A DNA stretch of 64,000 nt from Ptychodera flava (Eukaryota; Hemichordata; Enteropneusta; Ptychoderidae). The stretch is taken from assembly GCF_041260155.1 (NCBI RefSeq), contig NC_091947.1:24281615-24345614 (forward strand). The letters are read 5' to 3'. The translations under genes were made by a program, and so were the position numbers. The first letter of the stretch is position 1, and every line of letters begins with the position of its first letter. Below are positions 1 to 11,700 of the stretch, piece after piece. The notes beneath the pieces are model-generated. The model saw nothing but the letters and a program-made list of their open reading frames with translations. It was not told the origin of the DNA and made no database searches.

Positions 1-263
1 AAGTAGTATCTTTACTTTCAACAGAGAATCCTAACATTATATTTAATTTGTCAATCTTTATATATAAGGCAATGTTTGTGAGAGAAAATTATTTGAAGTC
101 ATTGTAAGTCATTGTCAACAGAAGTAGTGTTGTGTGTACATTTGATGAATTTAAGCATCACGTGTCCACATTTTCTTTCTTATATAACTTGTGTATTTTC
201 AGTTTGATGGGCGGTGGCCCTTTACATGAATAAAGATTAGAAACATGTTCCTGATTCATTAAG
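1..263. other. AT-rich sequence with no recognised feature
   Basis: I see no coding potential, RNA gene or repeat signature here. It directly precedes a decayed LINE fragment and may be unique flanking DNA. Confidence 0.4.
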
Positions 264-1640
264 GAAGCTGTTGTCACACCCACACTCAAGAAACCATCAC
301 TTGACAAGAATGTGTTCAAGAATTACATGCCTATCTCCAATCTACCCTTTCTATCAAAAGTCATCGAAAAGATCATAGTAGCACACCAGTTAACATCATA
401 TTTGACTGCCAACTCATGTCTAGAATCATTTCAATCGGCGTACAGAAAATAACACAGCACTGAAACAGCTCTCATTAAAGTCAACAACGATATTTGTTTG
501 GCCAATGCGTTCTCATCGTTCTCCTCGATATCCCCTCTGTTTTTGACACTATTGCTCATGACATACTCACCAAGGTTACCAAAGATTGGTATCACCAATA
601 TCCCATTGCAATGTATCATGTCTCAAAAGGAGACAAAAGTCTCTATCCATACATGGCTCGATATCAGAATCTCAACATCTGCAATTTGGAGTGCCACAGA
701 GTTCAGTGCTAGGCCCTCTCTTGTTCCGCATTTACGTCCAACCACTCGCTCAGCTAATTCGACATCATAATATTAACTTCCACCAATATGCCAATGACTA
801 TCAACTCTGTCAGTATTTTGCCCAATCTGACACGTTTTCCACAGTGCATACGATGAAAAGAGCACTTCACGACTCACGAGTTTAAAACCTGGGTGACTCA
901 TAACAAATTCTAACTCAATGAGGGCAAAACCGAAGTTCTTGTAATACGATCTAAGTTCAACCGATCACCTTGTCCTATTGATAACATGAGCATTGTTTCT
1001 TGTTCTGTGGAAATTGTCGACTCTGCAAGGAACATCGGCGTGACATTTGATGAATCCTACACTCTACGTAAGCACATCAGCATGACATGCCGATCAATTG
1101 ACTACCATCTCCGTCATACCATCTCCGTCATATAGGCCATATTCACCAGTATCTTACCACGGAAATCTGTCAGATGTTAGTTCATGCCCTGATCACATCA
1201 AAACTAGATTACTGGTAATTCACTCCTATGTGGTTTATCATCAGCTTCCATTCTTCCACTTCAGCGTGCCCATAATTCCGTAGCCAGAACTGTGTCTCGT
1301 GCCAGGAAGTCCGTCCAGATCATTCCGATTATTCTCAAAGAATTACACCGTTTACGGGTACACAACAGAATCCAATACAAGATTCTCCTCATCACCTATA
1401 AAGCTCTGAAAAACAATATTCCTGCCTATATATCAGACCTGATCCCTTTCAAAGATTTCCATAGACTTATTTCCATAGTCTAATGACAAAATTCTGCTTC
1501 ATGTACCACGGAGTAATCAACAAACCTATGGCAATCGTGCCTTCTCATTCGCTGCATCGCTCGCCCGATTAGAAGTGCGCAACTCACCCAGTCTTGTGAT
1601 ACTTCCAAGAAGAACATCAAACTTCTCTGTTTCGTAGGGC
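264..1640 (+). pseudogene. Degenerate CR1/L2-like non-LTR retrotransposon reverse transcriptase
   Basis: Conceptual translation across several frames gives LINE reverse-transcriptase blocks in the correct order. They are a motif like NYMPISNLPFLSKVIEK near 330-375, a region like FQSAYRK..STETALIKVNND near 430-490, a decayed palm block near 515-570, GVPQSSVLGPLLFRIYV near 690-735 and a degraded YADD-type box (YANDYQ) near 788-805. A C-terminal thumb-like segment rich in I/L/K follows near 1280-1480. Stops and frameshifts interrupt every block, so this is a dead copy. The order of blocks and the GVPQ.SVLGP signature are typical of CR1/L2-type LINEs; exact clade assignment is inference. Confidence 0.8.
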
Positions 1641-3242
1641 ACATTGAATAACTCTGACTCTGTAAAGCGCCAATCAGCTACTCAATAGCATTTTAGTTTC
1701 ATACTTCTTAAGTAGTCCGATCCAAAACTAGCTATGCCGTGAATAATTACGATCTACCAATCACCTTTAACATTCCGAAGCACAGCACATTGGCCACAAC
1801 TATGTAAGCTGAAAAAGAGTTCTTCGCAATGAAACTAATATGAAAATCAGAAGTTGAGCTGTTACCAGCAATGTGCAAAGGATGAGATAATTCTCAAGAG
1901 AAGTCAAACTGGCGATCTTACGTACGGTACTGCTCTTTAAAATAAAGTTTGTGTACTGACCTTCCGTTGAAATGCGGACTGACAACCCGTGCTAGCGTCT
2001 CGTCAAAAAGAACATATAATTGACTATTCTAGCCAAGCTCGAGATTGACAACGGATTTAATATTTTAAGAATTAAACAGGTTATAGCCATGTCAATATTA
2101 TGAATATAAATATAATATTGTTATAGGTGGTGGCCTTTCATTAAGGAATATGAAAATCATTATTGTAGAATATCATGTTATTTGTGTTAATAACTCAGTC
2201 CGATTACAAGTCTAGTTTAATTTAAATTTAGAAAAAGTAATGTCTGAAGTGATAACTCATCATATATTAATAACAAAAACAACAATAATATTATGTATTA
2301 TACCTTATATTTATTCTGAATAAAGCTCCACATGCAAACCTCTGTTGGTTTTTTCCGACTACTTATACATATGGTATTGGCAGACAATTACAGCTGTATC
2401 AAAATTCAGTTTCTTGTTTTAGCAGCGTTCTTTTCTGTGATCGGTAATTTCGTTAATAAATGCAAGAAAAAGTAACGATGACTATACCGAACACACGCTG
2501 GACTGCTGAGGGCGCTGTTTGTCAACATCAGATCAGCTGTATTGTATGGTACGGTACATGACATCAACAATGAAATACCTGCATTATCATCAGGTTGTTA
2601 TCCGAGGAAACAAATCTTAGAATCTGAACGACATCTATTCCAAACAAAGTTTGAAATATTGTCACAATCATATATTTTTGAGTTTAACATGATATACAAA
2701 TTGTCTGCCAATACCAATCTCAGGTACAGATCTAGACGCAAAGACATGCCCTGACAATGGCAATGACACCTAAGATAATAGTATTTATACAACGGCTAAG
2801 GTAACAGGCATTGTCAACGTCGTTTTGATATTTGTCATGCAAATGCTATTAACTTCTCTACAAAAACAATTTCGATACATTGTGTACTGTATTAAAACAA
2901 AACTGCATATTGTTGATGAGCAAACTTCCGTTATTTTGTACCGGCCACAATGAAAAATCCTACGCCCAAATTCAGCCAGATTTACTTCTATCTGATAGTC
3001 ATCAATTCCCTTTTTCGTGTCATTTAGTGCAATCACCACATTTGGAAAACAAACGCGGAGGCCTTCAGTTCACTATAATTTTCTTTCGTCTGTTTACTCC
3101 AATTTTAAGAAATTGAAATACATAGTAAATTTTATTGTCTGAAATTTGCTTCAGGTGCTTATATGTATATATCAAGTTGGGTCAAACCATTTGTGGTGGT
3201 TAGTCGGATTGAAATTTGACAAGTAAAATTCATTGGCGTGTC
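1641..3242. other. Non-coding 5' flank of duplication unit A
   Basis: No gene is recognised. The sequence from 1669 matches the start of unit B (24598 onwards), interrupted there by a 410-bp MITE. About 350 bases around 2790-3150 have no visible counterpart in unit B and may be an insertion in A or a deletion in B. Confidence 0.5.
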
Positions 3243-3985
3243 GGCACTAGGAGACCAACTAAGAACGTTTATCTGCATTGATTATGAATAGCTTCTCTGT
3301 TAGACAAAGATTGCATTTCTTAGACACATCGGAGTAACTGGTTGCTTTTGATAGGATTGACCATGAGATCTTAAATGGTCCGTCCTTTGATTTGAAGGGC
3401 CCAACATACTTCAATAATTCTGTGCTGTTAGCATATGCCTTCCTTCGGAAAGATTGGACATGATTTGCATACAGCGTTTTAAATGTGTTGTCAGTTAGGC
3501 CGATGTAATGTTTTGCATCATTGGCATCGTTTGTAGCAGTGGCTATATATAGAGAATGCATTCAGACTTGCAAGCTCCCTGGCGTAGGCAATTTGACTTG
3601 ATACAGCACCTACATTCGTCACTGAGTTTGTGTCCGTTGTGCGAGCCGGTTGTTATATTATTTCATAATCTTGAGAAAATGAAGCTTAATTTTAATGTAT
3701 TTCTGTTGAGAACTTTGCGTAATTTACAATCGTTTGAGAAATGTCTCTCAAGCAAACGGAAGAATTCCTTTCCAACATTTGTTTTAACACTCTTGCTGAA
3801 TAGTGGGTGAACCATATTATTTTACGCTGTCCGTTTCTTGTTTTCTTCGCCGGCTTTTCAACACGTGTGTATTTCAACTGGCCATTAAATATGCTGACCA
3901 TAAGTGCCTCACTGTAGATACCTTTGCATGCATGCGTTGTTGAACAGACTCTCATCGCTGGATATGGAGGAGATGCGCTTTCCAA
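3243..3985 (-). pseudogene. Penelope-like-type retroelement 3' fragment (RT C-terminus plus GIY-YIG-like domain), unit A
   Basis: On the minus strand the upstream part (about 3692-3985) carries a stretch like CKGIYSEAL and a degraded K.TWF.P.FS motif. The downstream part (3259-3561) has a GIY-YIG-like core (HYIGLTDNTFKTLYANHVQSF) and a C..C zinc-knuckle-like motif (KKCNLCLTEKLFI). RT followed by GIY-YIG is the architecture of Penelope-like elements; assignment to that class is inference. In the core the usual Arg of the K-T-R-Y type motif is Leu here, and frames are broken, so it is non-functional. A paralogous copy is at 26444-28340. Confidence 0.65.
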
Positions 3986-4319
3986 CTGTATCGGGGATGT
4001 GTTTAATTATGGATTATGGATGGTTGGATTTCTTAATAACATACCGCGTTATCATATGGTTTTCTGTACAGGTAGAATTGGTCGTTGCTCAAATTTGAAG
4101 ATATGTCAGGGAAGTTCTCGATACTTTGTAGCATAAAATGACATTTACTAAATCAGACTCTATCGTCACTACCGCTTCCATAAACATCACCACCGCCATC
4201 GCATCACCTTCACAGCAGTATGAGTCACTGTCTCGAAAACCCACTTAATCATCACCGTTCTCCTCCACCTTCTCTCTCTTCCTTGTCTTGCTTCTCGAAC
4301 TTCTTTTCTCCTCGTCTCC

Positions 4320-4342
4320 ATAATCGTCTTCGTCATCATCAT

Positions 4343-4381
<39 letters not shown>

Positions 4382-4464
4382 TCTTATCAACATCAACAAC
4401 ATCACCATCGATATTATCGTCATTATTATCATGTTATTATCATCATCAACACCGCAGCCGCGAT

Positions 4465-4502
<38 letters not shown>

Positions 4503-4510
4503 CCACCGCC
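4320..4510. repeat. (ATC)n / (CAT)n microsatellite, unit A
   Basis: Two runs of ATC/CAT trinucleotides (about 4330-4380 and 4462-4503) are separated by imperfect repeat. Unit B has one run at the homologous place (28665-28720), so the repeat predates the duplication and has since changed length. Confidence 0.9.
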
Positions 4511-5332
4511 ACCACTACCATCATCATCCGTATGGATTCATGTAACAGACAAATAACTGGCAAATCAACACTTTGTTTACGGAGTGTGGAATGACCATTT
4601 ATTTTCCATATTAATATTTTCGTGTGCAAGTACCCCAATGAATGTGCGAAACATTTGACATGAAGTCGTGTCACTTATTGCTGTTCAAGGAAAAGGTGAG
4701 GGTCAGAATTTTGTGTGCAAACAATCATGGGTGTCGGTATTTATCATGCTTTAAGCTTTCGAAAAGAAGCAGCCTCCCCCCTGTTTATTCTATCCAGGTT
4801 TCCATTACTACAGCATTGCAAGTAAACTGGAATAGGTTCTTTGAATAATTCAAAATGGTAACTGAGTTAAAAATTGACTAGTGCCCGAACTCCACCTAAC
4901 AAAATGGCTATATATTGTTTTCTTATCTATTATTTATATGACATTAAACATACCCTTTATCAGGATAAAAATACTACCTTTCCTTGGATATGTTTTACAA
5001 TACGTCTGGGATCGAATTCTTTCGTGCTTTTAAAATTACAGACACTGATGACTGTCGCATACAATTAATTATAGCAGCTTGATCACTACGTTGCAATTCC
5101 GAGGAACAATTATGCTTTTAATTTTTTGCCATCAGTTTCTACAATTAATTTTCTAAATGCGCACGACAACGAACGCTGTACCCGTTACTATGACAAGGGC
5201 TTGTTGACAGACAATGGTCTTTACCAATAATCGCTGTCCTAAAACGTATGAGGCGTGAGATATACATAATTGGGAAGCCGATGCGAATTGAAATTAAATA
5301 GTCAGTTTGTTGATATCACACAGACTTTCGAG
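4511..5332. other. Upstream flank of receptor A
   Basis: No gene is recognised. The stretch is colinear with 28730-29535 in unit B and partly with 38930-39542. Its conservation in three copies suggests it holds the receptor upstream region; no specific operator or enhancer can be named from sequence alone. Confidence 0.4.
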
Positions 5333-5339
5333 ATAAAAG
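5333..5339 (+). promoter_or_regulatory. Putative TATA-like box of receptor A
   Basis: ATAAAAG lies 81 bp before the receptor A start codon. The same ATAAAAG context, ending in a GCG-CTG-T-like stretch, occurs before receptor B (29536-29542) and in the orphan third copy (39543-39549). TATA function is inferred from position and conservation. Confidence 0.55.
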
Positions 5340-5413
5340 CGCGGCTGTATGTGCTACATAGCAGCACTGCAGAAGAAATTTGAAGGGGTATTTTCATCGT
5401 TCAGTATATAATT

Positions 5414-5740
5414 ATGGTATCTGAAACAGTACCTCAAGCCGATAAGTATACATCAACATCGAGTACTTTGAACGGTCTTGAAGATGCCCCTGCATCGCTG
5501 CCTGAAGTTCTCATCCAGGGCATCACTCTGGCAATTATAGCCCTGTTATCGATTATTTTCAACTTAACTGGATGTTACATCATTCTGAAAACTCCGTCCT
5601 TTAGAGTCAGACTTCATTTCAAACTCCTCCTTTCACTGAGTTTTTGTGATCTGATATTGGCAGCGATTGGCATGCCCGTGTCACTTGCTTCGGTTTTCTC
5701 GGGAGACGACCTGCTATGGATATCACAACCCTTCTGCATG
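5414..5740 (+). CDS. Receptor A exon 1 (N-terminus, TM1, TM2)
   Basis: Encodes 109 residues: a Ser/Thr-rich extracellular N-terminus, TM1 (about 32-58), TM2 (about 69-94) and the conserved Cys of the loop 1/helix 3 border. It ends QPFCM followed by donor GTACGT, phase 0. It aligns without gaps to receptor B exon 1. Confidence 0.93.
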
Positions 5741-8700
5741 GTACGTATGGTTTCAATATTTTAGCACGAAATAAAAACAAATCGAGATGGAAAGTCAACA
5801 ACGTCGGTAAGGACTAAAATTCAAAATGACGGTTTCAGACCACATTAGTTTTTCATTGTCAGGGAACAGTGCAGACTATCTCCTATTTTCGTAAAGTTTT
5901 CAAATTCTGTTCGACATAAAAATTTATGTTTCTGACCGTATCATTTCGAGGGTTAATTAGGCATACATATTTGCAGTGCAATGTCAGCCAATTCGAAACT
6001 GAGCTTGAAGACATGAAAATGATTGTCTTTTTGTAGATACACTGAAAATAAATCAGGGATTGCAATGTGTTTTTGGCATTTGCATTTTATTTTCATTTTA
6101 GTAAAAATGTCAGTGTTACAAGCATTGAGCATAATACAGTTAATGTTTGAATAAGACACAATATTACATATGTCACAAAACATAGACAAAGTCATCAAAC
6201 TTAAATAGCAGGAAGATGTATCACACCCACTGAAATGACAGAGATGGTTTATGTAGGATGAATAGAATTTGATATTTCTCCACAGTTCAGTGGTGTCGTC
6301 CATGTTTCAGCGTTGGTAACTTCAATATTTGGACTGACTGCCATTTCTGTGGACCGATGTTTCGCCATTTTGAGCCCGATCAAATATCGCGATTACACCA
6401 ATTCCAAGAAGATCAATGTCGTCATTATTTCGATCTGGGTCCTTGGCATACTGTTTTCAACGATTCCGCTTTTTGGATTAGCTCCGTACGCTTATAATTC
6501 AGGTACACACATTTTCCTTCCATAAGCTTGATGTTATGATTTCTGATAATCAGAAAACGCACTTGCGTAATATTGAAATGCTCATAAATTTGAAGTCAGG
6601 GAGTAATAATACGTTAGATGGCAATCAAAGAAAGGCCATCTAATATTCCATCCAACGTGTTCTTAGAACTGTAGATTCTCAGTTTCATGAAATGTCAATG
6701 TTTGTTTCAGGGCGACATCACTGCCGATAATAACACAGCTACCTTTCGGCGATACGTCAGGGTCGACATTGCTAAGGATCAGATGCGCGGGAGAATGTGT
6801 TACGTCTATGAAAATTTACACATACTATTTTTTATAATATGCATATACAACCGGTTACAAGCGAATTATTTACGTACGTAACATGCATTGATTGAAACTT
6901 CAAAGAAGAGAAACGCTCGTGTGTTTTTATTCTCATGGTAGCATAGCTAGCATTTTACGTCCAATGGCAGGAAAAGTATCTCGGAAAATGTTCTAACAAA
7001 AAACATAGGTTGGCGACCCGCAGTTTAGCTGAACGTATACGGAATGTTTTGATATTAGTACTGTACAGATTCAGACAAGTCACACAGGTACTATTTGGCC
7101 ATAATGTTTACGTGTGACTTCAAAGCTTTCCTGAAAGCAACACTTTCATAATCGCCAGGTGGAAAATGGACGTTTGACAATAATGAACAAATTCAGCCAT
7201 TGGGCCTACAGGCATCTTGTGTGGACAAATACAGTACGTCTATTTATTAGTGGTAACGTGTAAAAAACAGTTGTTGTGCTGACTTCACATGAATTGTAGG
7301 TAATCGTTGTCCAGTGTAGTGTTCGAGGATGACATCGGCAGCAAAAATGTAATTGACATTTGTAATGTCGTACATATCCGTCATACTAAACAGGCATTCC
7401 GTATGGCCTATATGACCTTTGACATGTATTTCCCATGATCCTCAGTCGTGTGTGACGGACGTAAAGTTGAATTGGCGTCATACTCATCCTGATCCTCAGC
7501 CTCAGGGGTCACGCGAAAATTAGGATGAGGATGACGCTACAGCGTCAACTTCACCGGCGTCAGATCCGATTATTTCTGAACGCGTCTGATGGAATCATTA
7601 GTGTAAAAACGACTTTAAAAATGTGCTCCAAGTTTCATATCACTGTAAATGTTAATCAATACACAGTGGGGTTTTTATTTCATGATATTTAGTAACCTCT
7701 TCTCTTAATATCCGTTTCGAATTCAGTATGGCGGATACAGGGCAAGTGTGCGGAATCCCCAGGAAGTGAATATTGCCAAATTTCGGCACATGTAACGATT
7801 CTATGCCGGCCATACTGGAGCAATAAACATTTGAAGGTATTTGTGATAGTCGACGATCATTTATTTGACGCCAGATTGTTTCTTGTGTTTCTTTCTGGCT
7901 GCTTGTCTGAAATCGATGTCTGACCTTTCTATTTTTTCCAAGTGAACGGCGACCTGCGGCCGCCTGCCTCGAACGACTATATCCAAGCAACATTACGATA
8001 ACCTGTGTCTCATATAATAATAATAATAATAATAATATTTATTTCTTATATAGCGCATTACATTAAAAATAATCTCAATGCGCTTTACACTTAAAATCAA
8101 CAAAGAGAAGGATGAAACATAAAATTGTTTTAAACTGACAGTAAAAAAGCAAATGTAAAATTAGCAACATGTTATAAAAATTCATCATAAAAACTACAAA
8201 AATTATGAATAAAAAGACGTAAAAAGGTGAGTTTTCAGTTTACTTTTAAAAACATCGAATGACTGAACCGCTCGAATATGTAATGGCAGAGAATCCCATA
8301 AGCGAGGTGCACAAATTGAGAAAGTCCTATCACCGTTTCCTATTGGCTGATATAAATTTACAACACTGGAGTGAGAGCGAAGTGTGCGCTGAGTGTCACG
8401 GACTGTAAGCAATTCACCTAAATACTTTGGAGCGTGACCATTGAGTATCTTATAAGTGATGCCAAGAATTTTGAATTCTATCCTGCCTAACTGGAAGCCA
8501 ATGTAATCTGTAAAGACAAGGTGTGATATGATCTGTTTTTCTTGTTCTAGTAATTAAACGAGCTGCAGAGTTCTGAATCGTCTTGCAGCTTTTGAATTTC
8601 ATAAGCTGGCAGGCCAAAAAGCAAACTGTTACAATAATCTAAACGAGACGTGATGAAAGCGTGAACAAGTTTCTCTGCTGCAGTGCTCTGATCTAAGATG

Positions 8701-11700
8701 TTACGGATTTTCCCTATCTTCCACAACGCATGGGAGGCTGACCTACAAATATTAACAACATGGGCCGACATACTACCGACTGTATCCATGGTAACACCAA
8801 GATTACGAACTGCGTTCGAAGGCTGTATGGTGACATCACCAATCTGTACATCACAGCGAGTTACCGGGCCGACACCTTTGAATTTAGATGAGAAATGTAC
8901 AATCTCTGTCTTCCCGTCATTGAGAACCAGCATATTTTCTCTCATCCACCCTCGGATATTCTCCACACAAGACTCAATAACATCGATCGGAACCCGATCG
9001 CCCTCACAAGTGATATAAGATTGGGTGTCATCTGCATACATCATACAATTAAGCCCATACTTGGTCACGATATCCTCTAATGGTGCAATGTATAAGCTGA
9101 AAAGAATTGGTCCAAGGACCGAACCCTGGGGGACACCGCATTCAAGGAACTGTGCCTCCGACACAATTGACTCAACACAGACCGATTGCGTACGACCCCG
9201 CAAATACGATTTGAACCAATCCCATACAGTTCCTGAAATACCAAATTTGTAACGCAATCTGTGAAGCAAAATGTTATGGTCAATTGTGTCGAAGGCAGCA
9301 GATAGATCAAGTAAAATCAGAATAACATCTCTGCGTCTATCAAGAGAACGCAGTACATCATTTTGCACTCTAAGGAGAGCAGTTTCTGTACTGTACCCAG
9401 CTCGATATGCCGATTGATGTTCTGCGAACAGATTGTGGTGACATAAGTATGCATTCAATTGTTTAGAAACTGCATGTTCAATAAGCTTTGAAAGAAACGA
9501 AAGATTTGATACAGGGCGATAGTTGTTAAATATGTTTGGATCCAGGTTTGTCTTCTTGAGCAGAGGACGAACGAGTGCCGATTTGCATGAATCTGGAAAT
9601 TCGCCAGAAAGCAAAGACCTATTGATGATATTACAAATAGCTGGAGCCACCTGTTCATTACATTGTTTTAACAGTACTGTTGGCAATGGATCGAGCATAC
9701 AAGATTTTGGTATATGATCGTTGAGCAGCCTAATGACTTCATGTTCAAAGAAAATACTTTCTGACTACGAAATTAGTGTTTTCAAAGGGCCAACAAAAAG
9801 CAGATACTGGTCAAAGTCCAGCGGGACCTCTCAAGAATGCAACCCGACAGAGTTTAAATCGTCACCCGTAAACACTTTCCAAACAACATGCGACGTAATG
9901 ACCATTAACTGTATTGTGTTACCAACAACGTAGACTCGATCGATTCTCGAATTTTTTGCATCTGTAGTGTCATTGTCTGTACAGAAATGATTGACATGAT
10001 GCTTTGTGATGATGAAATACAATGTTGCATAAAGAGTTGCGGTCTGCTCAAGTCTAGAATGTTGCAATATCATGGTAAATGTCACTTTAAGGGACGGACC
10101 ATTAGATCTTGGGAAGGGGGTGGTCAAAACAGAAAAAAAAATTTTCAGAGCAGAAAGTTAGGAAAAAAAAAATCTTCAAACTAGTTTGCAAAATAAAAAA
10201 AAAATAAATAAGAAGACAAAGGCGTAAAAAAAAAATCTGCAAAAGTCTTTAAAATTTTGATTTTTTTTTACATTTTACCGACAGTAAGCAACTTTCTGTA
10301 TTTTTAATACATCCTCCCGGCACATTTTTAATTTTAATTTATACATTTAGAGTGATTGTATCCCTTATACTGGAAGTTGTGATTATCTTATCTTTTCAGG
10401 ACTTTTGTATTCTGATCACTTGAAAATTATGAAATTATAGAGCCTGTTTTCTACTTGTTTCCTGCGTACAAACCAAGCAGGTACACTAGGTAAACATTGA
10501 AACTATGGTATGGTTGTCAAGACAGAAAGTTGTATTTGCCTTTTAAGATCAAGGTAAACAGATGCAGGCCACATCAGTTTCATTTTTTTCACAGCATTTT
10601 ATTACAATGATGAATGCAAGAATGGGTGAACAAGTAGAAACACGTCAATAATGATAAAACAACATATCAAGTCATTATGTATTATTTTGCTTTCAAAAAG
10701 GCATTTTCAATTCTTTTTTCTCAAAAAACAGCCTCAAATAACAACAGCAACACATGTTTTAACATTCAACAATACACTACGTAGAATGCCATCTATCCAA
10801 CAAATCCCAACACAAAAACACATAAAAGGGTTGAACTTTGAAAGTTTCTCGATAGCAAATACTGAATAAATCTGCATGGTTAATCGTTTTTGTGTAGCAA
10901 ATTTCAAAGAAATTGGACAAGCCCTTTCAGAGAATACAGATTTTTTGACCATGAATGGCATAAATTGCCCAAAAAGACAAATATTGAAATTTCAACACAT
11001 CTATACACATCCAATCAATTTGGACATGCTGCTACAGAGAAATAGATGTTTTGATCAAAAAAGGGCAACAATTGCTCTAAAAACACAAATATGCAAATTT
11101 CACTATATTATTTAGCTTATTTTAGCTTCTTAGCTTGTCAAAATCAATTGTAAATCATGAGATATGCATGATGTTTGGTGGGGTGAATGTAGGCTTTTCA
11201 CCACGCAGTAGAAAGGGAAGCCAGGAAACCAAAATAGTCAATTTTCAAAACTATACAAAGCTACTGAGGAGCAAGAAGACCATGTTTCAGAGGAAGATGT
11301 GTAATCCGAAAAAAATGCTCCCAAAGTGCCACCAAATAACACCATTTTTATCTCTATTTTTCAAAAGCTCCAACAGCAGGAGGGGGACACCCCCCTCCTG
11401 ACCTCCCCCCGACAAAATACTCCCCAAGTGCCACCAAATAACACCATTTTAATCTCTATTTTTCAAAAGCTCCAACAGCAGCAGGGGGACACCCCTCTCC
11501 TGACCTCTTCCCAGTGACCGCTTGCGTGGCCGCTTGTGGTGCTTGGCACCACATGTTTGCCCTCTTTATCTTCAGACGGCGACGAACGAAAACAAAATTA
11601 TAAATCTGAAAATTTACTCTGAAAAAAAAAATTGCACAGCTAGTCTCAATTGGAAAAAAAAATTTCAGAAATTTACAATAGTAAAAAAAAAAAATTTTCA

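Noticed and set aside
4187..4674. Poly-His, poly-Ile and poly-Met open frames on both strands
   Set aside because: They are translations of the ATC/CAT microsatellite; no start context, homology or splice evidence.
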